In this document: one piece after another, positions 21,698-26,194 of the stretch | Position numbering within the stretch: the stretch's first letter is position 1 | Layout of the letters: every line of letters starts with the position of its first letter | Origin: an uncultured Erysipelotrichaceae bacterium | GTDB taxonomy: Bacteria; Bacillota_I; Bacilli_A; RF39; UBA660 | Assembly (NCBI GenBank): GCA_902795975.1 | Contig: CADBNE010000002.1 | Coordinates: 1 to 26,194 of the forward strand | Length of the DNA: 26,194 nt | Reading direction: 5' to 3' | Translations under genes and position numbers: made by a program | Notes under the pieces: generated by a model | Told to the model about the DNA's origin: nothing | The model's database searches: none | Seen by the model: only the letters and a program-made list of their open reading frames with translations

Positions 21698-22199
21698 TAT
21701 AGTTTTATATGAACCTGAAATTCCACAAAACACTGGTAATATAATGAGAACATGTGCTGGAACAGGTGCTAAATTGCATTTAATAAGACCATTAGGCTTT
21801 TCATTAAGTACCAGTGCAATTAAACGTAGTGGTGTTAATTATATAGAAAATTGTGATTATATTGCATATTATAATTGGAATGATTTTTTAGAAAAAAATA
21901 AAGATGGTGAATTTTTCTATTTTACAAGATATGGCAAAAAACCACATAGTGAGTATGATTACTCTGATACATCTAAAAATATTTATTTGGTATTTGGTAA
22001 AGAAAGTACTGGTATTCCAAAAGAAATTTTAAAAGAAAATCTAGATAGATGCGCACGTATTCCAACAAATGCTAATATTAGAGCACTTAATTTATCTAAT
22101 TGTGTAGCTCTTGTTTTATTTGAAGCATTGAGACAACAGGATTATCCAAATTTATTAAAAAGTGAACCATTCAAAGGTGAAAACTATTTAACTGACTAA
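21690..22199 (+). CDS. trmL: tRNA (cytidine/uridine-2'-O-)-methyltransferase TrmL (SPOUT)
   Basis: A 169-aa SPOUT-class RNA methylase that 2'-O-methylates the wobble base 34 of certain Leu tRNAs. The family order is clear: LYEPEIPQNTGNIMRTCAGTGAKL at the N-terminus, IYLVFGKESTGIP, and the knot segment IPTNANIRALNLSNCVALVLFEALRQ. The length is typical (about 155-170 aa). It overlaps the thioredoxin-like gene by 8 bases, so the two are translated together. Its stop lies in the terminator loop. Confidence 0.94.
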   Translation: MINIVLYEPEIPQNTGNIMRTCAGTGAKLHLIRPLGFSLSTSAIKRSGVNYIENCDYIAYYNWNDFLEKNKDGEFFYFTRYGKKPHSEYDYSDTSKNIYLVFGKESTGIPKEILKENLDRCARIPTNANIRALNLSNCVALVLFEALRQQDYPNLLKSEPFKGENYLTD

Positions 22200-22211
22200 T
22201 GTCAGTTTTTT
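22190..22211 (+). terminator. Terminator of trmL
   Basis: A 7-bp stem AACTGAC/GTCAGTT with loop TAAT, which contains the trmL stop, then a T run. Confidence 0.82.
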
Positions 22212-22252
22212 GTTAATGTAAAATAAGTAATTATAAATATTATATTCTATAA

Positions 22253-22279
22253 AAAAAAGAAAACTCTGTTTTCTTTTTT
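22253..22279 (-). terminator. Terminator of the RNHCP gene
   Basis: On the minus strand, a 12-bp stem AAAAAAGAAAAC/GTTTTCTTTTTT with loop of three bases, then T. It overlaps the gene's stop codon. Confidence 0.8.
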
Positions 22280-22580
22280 ACTTGTTACTAGAAATTCTAA
22301 TTATTTCATCCATATTGTCATCAGTTGCAATAATGTTCTTATGATTTTCACCACATTTTTCACATTTATATATAATTTTATAGGTATCTTTAAATTTTTC
22401 TATATCTATTGGTTTAAGTAAACCTTTACAATTATTTGCTCTATCTCCAGGATTAATGTCAACATGCTTTGAATATAGACAGTAAGGACAATGGTCTCTA
22501 GCACTATATTCTAATTTTGATACATCTTTTCCACAATGTTCGCAAATAAAGTTTTCATCAATCATATTAAATTTCTTCAA
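22278..22580 (-). CDS. RNHCP-domain zinc-ribbon protein
   Basis: A 100-aa protein of the RNHCP domain family. It has three Cys pairs: CEHCGK, CPYC within the name-giving motif (here ARDHCPYCLYSKHVD, Asp replacing Asn) and CEKCGENH. NPGDRANNCKGLLKPI is the conserved middle. Cys pairs point to bound zinc, and the cellular role of the family is not known to me. I chose the TTG at 22580 because GGTGAT lies 4 bases before it, the spacing seen in other genes here. ATG 22565 has no RBS, and the GTG at 22589 is within the RBS. The promoter -10 TATAAT (22602-22597, minus) is divergent from the next gene. Confidence 0.8.
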   Translation of the reverse strand: MKKFNMIDENFICEHCGKDVSKLEYSARDHCPYCLYSKHVDINPGDRANNCKGLLKPIDIEKFKDTYKIIYKCEKCGENHKNIIATDDNMDEIIRISSNK

Positions 22581-22596
22581 GTAAATCACCTATTAA

Positions 22597-22620
22597 ATTA
22601 TATCATAAATATGTTATAAT
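22597..22620. promoter_or_regulatory. Divergent promoter region, RNHCP gene and FAD oxidoreductase
   Basis: TATAAT on the minus strand (22602-22597) and extended -10 TGTTATAAT on the plus strand (22612-22620) lie 12 bases apart. The two promoters must overlap, so one polymerase probably excludes the other. Confidence 0.6.
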
Positions 22621-22636
22621 AAAAATGGTGATTTAT

Positions 22637-24043
22637 ATGGAAAAGATTTACGACGTAGTTATAGTAGGAGCAGGGCCTGCGGGCTTATTCGCTGCATATG
22701 AATTAATTGAAAAAAATAAGAAACTTAAAGTTTTAATTTTAGATAGAGGTAAAAAAGTAGAAAATAGATTCTGCCCTATGAATAAAAATAAATCTGTATG
22801 TGCAAATTGTAATCCATGCAATATATTAAGCGGTTATGGTGGTGCAGGAACATTTTCAGATGGTAAACTTAATTTTATACCAAAATTAGGTAAATCAGAT
22901 TTATTTAAATATATGGGTCAAGAAGAAGCATATAGTTTAATAGATTATACTGAAGAAATATTTAATAAATTTAATATGGATAGTGATGTCTATCCTTCAA
23001 ACATGGATGAGGCAAAAGAAATAAAAAAGAAAGTTGCTCTTACAGGTGCACGCTTACTTCTTATTAAACAAAAACACTTGGGTAGTGATCATTTACCAGA
23101 ATATATTCAAGGTTTATGCGATTATTTAATTGAAAAAGGTGTAGAGTTACAAGAAGGTACTGATGTTTTAGATATAAAAAGTACTTCTGCAAATAAACAT
23201 GAAGTTATATATAAAGAAAAAAGGGTTGAAAAGAGTGTAAAATGTAAGAATTTAATTATTGCTCCTGGAAGAACAGGCGCTAAATGGGTACAAGAATTAG
23301 CTGATAAGTATAGCATACCTTATTTATCACAAAGTATTGAAATTGGTGTAAGAGTTGAAGTAAGAAAAGAAATTTTAGAAGATTTAACAAATATAATTTA
23401 TGATCCAACTATATTTATTAAAACCAATACATATGGAGATGAAATAAGAACTTTTTGTACTAACCCTGGTGGTTTTGTTGCAAAAGAAAATTATTATGGA
23501 TTTATTTGTGTTAATGGTCATGCTTTAAAAGAAAAGAAATCTATGAATAGTAATTTTGCATTTATAAGTAAAGTTACATTAACTGAACCGGTTACAAATA
23601 CTAGATTATATGGTGAAAGTATTGCGCGTATAGCAAATGTATTAGGTGATGGAAAACCAATAGTTCAAACATTAAAAGATTTAAAATCAGGTAGAAGAAG
23701 TGAATGGCATAGAATAAAAAAAGGATTTATTGAACCTACTTTAAAAGATTGCGTTGCAGGTGATTTGGCTTTAGTACTTCCACATCGTATTATAACTAAT
23801 ATATTAGAGGGATTGGAAAAGCTTGATGAAATTATTCCAGGAGTGGCTAATGATGAAACATTATTATATGGGCCAGAAATTAAATTCTTTAGTAACGAGA
23901 TTGAAACTAATAATAAATTTAAGTTGAAAGATTACAATATTTATTTTGTAGGAGATGGAGCTGGTAAAGCTGGTAATATAGTTACTGCAGCAGCTACAGG
24001 TATAGTTGCTGCACAAGATATTTGTTCAAATAGTAAGAAATAG
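22637..24043 (+). CDS. FAD-dependent oxidoreductase (COG2509-type) with Cys cluster
   Basis: A 468-aa flavoprotein of uncertain reaction. The N-terminal dinucleotide-binding motif is GAGPAGL (G11-L17), ending with D36 for the FAD ribose. A Cys cluster C46-x8-C55-x2-C58-x2-C61 follows, then SGYGGAGTFSDGKLNF, typical of this family of uncharacterised dehydrogenases. The mid region IIAPGRTGAKWVQ and the C-terminal YFVGDGAGKAGNIVTAAATG complete the FAD fold. GGTGAT (22627-22632) selects ATG 22637 over ATG 22625. The stop is 13 bases before the S41 protease start, so the two genes probably share a transcript. Confidence 0.87.
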   Translation: MEKIYDVVIVGAGPAGLFAAYELIEKNKKLKVLILDRGKKVENRFCPMNKNKSVCANCNPCNILSGYGGAGTFSDGKLNFIPKLGKSDLFKYMGQEEAYSLIDYTEEIFNKFNMDSDVYPSNMDEAKEIKKKVALTGARLLLIKQKHLGSDHLPEYIQGLCDYLIEKGVELQEGTDVLDIKSTSANKHEVIYKEKRVEKSVKCKNLIIAPGRTGAKWVQELADKYSIPYLSQSIEIGVRVEVRKEILEDLTNIIYDPTIFIKTNTYGDEIRTFCTNPGGFVAKENYYGFICVNGHALKEKKSMNSNFAFISKVTLTEPVTNTRLYGESIARIANVLGDGKPIVQTLKDLKSGRRSEWHRIKKGFIEPTLKDCVAGDLALVLPHRIITNILEGLEKLDEIIPGVANDETLLYGPEIKFFSNEIETNNKFKLKDYNIYFVGDGAGKAGNIVTAAATGIVAAQDICSNSKK

Positions 24044-24056
24044 GAATAGTGAGTTT

Positions 24057-25283
24057 ATGAATAATAGTAATACATTAAAAATAAGTGAGGCAATCATCAT
24101 AATAACTATAACATGCTTATTTAGTGCTTTTGCAGGATTTTCAGTTGCTAAAGTAAAATACATGGGCGAAGAAAATTTTACTCAAAATAATAATTCTGAA
24201 AAAGATGAGGCAATAGCTAATTTTATTAAGCAATATAATTATATAAAAGATAACTATTATGATGGTTCTAAAATAGATGATAAAGATATGATGAAAGTTG
24301 CTCTTGAAAGCGTTTTAGAACACTTAGGAATAGATGATAGTTATTCGACATATATGGATAGTGAAAAATATAATCAATTTAATCTAAATTTGAACGGTTC
24401 ATATGAAGGTCTTGGTATAAGTATATATAAAGATGAAGAAACAGGTAAAATATATGTTGTTGATATTATGAAAGGTTCACCAGCTGAATCTAAAATGAAA
24501 ATAGGAGATATTATTTTATCTATTGATGACAAGTTATCTAAAGATATGACAACTCAGGATTTTAGCAATTATGTAGTTAATGGTAATAAAGAAGTCTTTA
24601 AAATAAAAATTGAAAGAGATTCAAAGGAACAAGTAATAGAATTAAAAAAGGGAAATGTTGAATTAGAATCTGTTTATTCTGAAATAATAAAAAAAGGTAA
24701 TAAAAAAATAGGATACATCTCAATGTCCATATTTGCTGCTAATAGTTCTGAACAATTTAAAAGAGAACTTGAAAATTTAGAAAATGATAATATTGACTCA
24801 TTAATAATTGATTTAAGAAGTAACACTGGTGGACATTTATCAGAGGTATCAAAAATCATTAGTTTATTTTTAAATAAAGATAGAGTTATTTATCAATTAG
24901 AGAAGAATGGAAAAAAGACAAAATATTATTCAGAAGGAAATATAACTAAAACTTATCCAATTATATTTATAGGTAATGGTGCAACTGCTTCAGCATCAGA
25001 AGTATTTATAATAAGTTTAAAAGATAATTTAAATGCAAAACTTGTAGGTACTAAAACTTATGGTAAGGGTACTGTTCAAGAAATGATAAATATGGAAAAT
25101 GGTGACCAGTATAAATTTACTACAAAGAAATGGTTAAGTCCTAAAGGCACATGGGTTAATGATACAGAAGGAATAGTTCCTGATGTTGAAATTGAACTTT
25201 CTGATAAATATTTTGATAAGCCAACAAAAGAAAATGATAATCAATTGCAAAGAGCAATATTAGAACTTACGAAAACTAAATAA
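24057..25283 (+). CDS. S41-family C-terminal processing peptidase (Ctp) with PDZ domain
   Basis: A 408-aa serine protease with a membrane anchor at about residues 9-30. A helical N-terminal region (FIKQYNYIKDNYYDG) precedes a PDZ domain (about 105-185; GLGISIYKDEET, VDIMKGSPAESKMKIGDIILSI) and the S41 core (LIIDLRSNTGGHL). The catalytic residues are visible: S312 in GATASASE, K337 in TYGKGTVQ and Q341, the same spacing as in Bacillus CtpB. CtpB acts in sporulation signalling by cutting SpoIVFA, while CtpA relatives act in the envelope. Which applies here is open. ATG 24057 follows GGAATAGTGAG. No C-terminal peptidoglycan-binding domain is present, unlike many Gram-positive Ctps. Confidence 0.92.
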   Translation: MNNSNTLKISEAIIIITITCLFSAFAGFSVAKVKYMGEENFTQNNNSEKDEAIANFIKQYNYIKDNYYDGSKIDDKDMMKVALESVLEHLGIDDSYSTYMDSEKYNQFNLNLNGSYEGLGISIYKDEETGKIYVVDIMKGSPAESKMKIGDIILSIDDKLSKDMTTQDFSNYVVNGNKEVFKIKIERDSKEQVIELKKGNVELESVYSEIIKKGNKKIGYISMSIFAANSSEQFKRELENLENDNIDSLIIDLRSNTGGHLSEVSKIISLFLNKDRVIYQLEKNGKKTKYYSEGNITKTYPIIFIGNGATASASEVFIISLKDNLNAKLVGTKTYGKGTVQEMINMENGDQYKFTTKKWLSPKGTWVNDTEGIVPDVEIELSDKYFDKPTKENDNQLQRAILELTKTK

Positions 25284-25327
25284 TATAAGAAGAACAAATT
25301 TATTCATATATATAATGAAATAAGTGT

Positions 25328-25362
25328 AAAAAAGCATTCATTTTTAAATAATGCTTTTTTTC
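25328..25362 (+). terminator. Terminator of the FAD oxidoreductase/S41 unit
   Basis: An 11-bp stem AAAAAAGCATT/AATGCTTTTTT around an AT loop, with T run. Confidence 0.86.
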
Positions 25363-25411
25363 TTTATGTAAAATAAGAAATATGTGTTATAATGTATGCA
25401 GGTGAGAAACA

Positions 25412-25957
25412 ATGGATAGAATAAAGATAGGTGATGAATACCAAATTCAATGCTATAAGCATAATGGTAAAATTCACAGAGCATGGGATGAAGCTGTTGT
25501 TTTGGATATTAAAAATGAATATATAGTATTTGGAAATAATAAGACAAGGGTAACTGAGTCTGAAGGAACTACGTGGAGAACAAAAGAACCTGCTATAATG
25601 TATTTTTTTAAAAACAAATGGTTTAATGTAATTGCTCAAATGAAAAAAGATGGTATATATTATTATTGTAATATTGCTACTCCTTATATAATAGAGGAAG
25701 GAACAATTAAATATATAGACTATGATTTGGATTTAAGAATTTTTCCAAAAGGAGATTACAAGATATTAGATAAACTAGAATATCAATATCACAGAAAAAA
25801 AATGAATTATTCTGATGAATTAGATATAGTAGTTAATTCAGCATTAGATGAGCTAATTAGGGACTATATGAATGGTTCAAAAATATTCAACGCAGAGAAG
25901 AATAAAAAGTACTTGGAAAAGTACATAAATATTAAACAACATAACAAAAAAAAATAA
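25412..25957 (+). CDS. DUF402 nucleoside di/triphosphatase-like protein
   Basis: A 181-aa DUF402 protein related to the YgaC/Ntdp nucleoside di- and triphosphatases of Gram-positives. The domain covers about residues 20-160: VVLDIKNEYIVFGNNKTRV, EPAIMYFFKNKWFNVIAQMK, YYYCNIATPYIIEEGTIKYIDYDLDL, and the KGDYKILDKLEYQYH segment. Conserved acidic residues around YIDYDLDLR are the expected metal ligands. An extended -10 (TGTTATAAT, 25385-25393) and AGGTGA before the ATG support the start. It stands alone between two terminators. Confidence 0.85.
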   Translation: MDRIKIGDEYQIQCYKHNGKIHRAWDEAVVLDIKNEYIVFGNNKTRVTESEGTTWRTKEPAIMYFFKNKWFNVIAQMKKDGIYYYCNIATPYIIEEGTIKYIDYDLDLRIFPKGDYKILDKLEYQYHRKKMNYSDELDIVVNSALDELIRDYMNGSKIFNAEKNKKYLEKYINIKQHNKKK

Positions 25958-25981
25958 GAAATATTTTTATTTCTTTTTTTT
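25956..25981 (+). terminator. Terminator of the DUF402 gene
   Basis: An 8-bp stem AAGAAATA/TATTTCTT with loop TTTT, then a T run; it overlaps the stop codon. Confidence 0.82.
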
Positions 25982-26020
25982 ATACTTTATACACCCTTTA
26001 AACTCTGTTAACCTAATAAA

Positions 26021-26123
26021 GTTGACAAGCTATCTATTGCGATTAGACCTTGTAAACTAAGGAAGGTTGACATACTACACTTTTTTTAAAAAAGTTAAAA
26101 AAAATTAAAAAAAGGTGTTGACT
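26021..26123 (+). repeat. Three GTTGAC repeats upstream of a stable-RNA-like promoter
   Basis: GTTGACA at 26021-26027 and 26066-26072, and GTTGACT at 26117-26123, are spaced 45 and 51 bases. Only the third has a clear -10. The stretch 25982-26194 holds no gene I can support. Confidence 0.55.
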
Positions 26124-26146
26124 TGGTATTAATAATTTGTTATATT
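26118..26146 (+). promoter_or_regulatory. Strong promoter reading off the right end (possible rRNA operon)
   Basis: TTGACT (26118-26123), 17 bases, TATATT (26141-26146) with upstream TG. An A/T tract of about 35 bases precedes the -35, like an UP element. The transcript would begin near 26153 with a small hairpin TGCTT/AAGCA (26152-26170). No ORF begins before 26194. Stable RNA is likely but unproven. Confidence 0.65.
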
Positions 26147-26194
26147 ATGAGTGCTTTCAACGAGGAAGCAATACAATTTGTGTCAAACTTGAAA

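Noticed and set aside
25364..25639. A 91-codon minus-strand frame overlapping the DUF402 gene
   Set aside because: It is antisense to a clear family match and lacks a start signal.
1..26194. Mycoplasma-type code (TGA as Trp)
   Set aside because: tRNA-Trp has CCA, Trp codons are TGG, no recognised gene contains internal TGA, and the 88-aa gene ends with TGA.
1..26194. Mobile elements, CRISPR arrays, toxin-antitoxin or phage modules
   Set aside because: I saw no transposase, integrase, phase of regularly spaced repeats or toxin-antitoxin pair. Repeats found are short and local.

Overview
The window is very AT-rich bacterial DNA, packed with short-leader genes mostly on the plus strand. It fits a low-GC Gram-positive (Bacillota, probably an uncultured Bacilli-type gut lineage). 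Supporting signs are a T-box leader, a cdaA-cdaR pair, LicD, an NrtR-controlled NAD operon, lipoprotein signal peptides and several spore-linked genes. These are a CwlJ-type cortex hydrolase, a CotY/CotZ-like Cys-rich coat protein, a GerS/LolA-like lipoprotein, a LysM protein and a Ctp protease. Together they suggest an endospore former. The code is standard: tRNA-Trp has anticodon CCA, Trp is TGG, and no recognised gene reads through TGA. Many genes use GGTGAT a few bases before the start, the 3' part of the full Shine-Dalgarno GGAGGTGAT.

Layout. 1-1900: tRNA-Trp (minus), a CwlJ-like hydrolase, an orphan HExxH protein and tRNA-Ala behind a consensus promoter. 1900-5460: an unrecognised 332-aa protein, two DnaA-box-like repeats, a T-box with Asp specifier GAC, an archaeal-type AspRS and a lone radical SAM protein. 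5480-12000: an eight-gene NAD(P) operon, pncA-pncB-nadE-nadD-ADP-ribosylglycohydrolase-pncC-nadK-nrtR. It has a strong promoter, a 160-nt leader and paired 9-bp palindromes that are good operator candidates.

12000-14370: cdaA-cdaR (c-di-AMP synthesis) with tandem promoters and a terminator but no glmM. 14370-17020: two lipoproteins and an anchored thioredoxin-fold-like protein. 17020-18870: a PopT/DUF368 transporter without a visible RBS, convergent with a licD-like gene plus a small membrane protein. 18880-20170: CotY/Z-like, an 88-aa protein and a LysM protein. 20170-22210: a single-module ClpC-like AAA+ protein, a second CxxC-less thioredoxin-like protein and trmL. 22250-25980: RNHCP zinc protein, an FAD oxidoreductase with a Cys cluster, an S41 protease and a DUF402 phosphatase. 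25980-26194: three GTTGAC repeats, the last a strong promoter firing off the window end, possibly into an rRNA or other stable RNA operon.

No system here is clearly outside known families. The most interesting parts are the complete NAD salvage/ADP-ribose locus with its duplicated leader and palindromes, the archaeal-type AspRS under an Asp T-box, and several orphan proteins with odd architecture.
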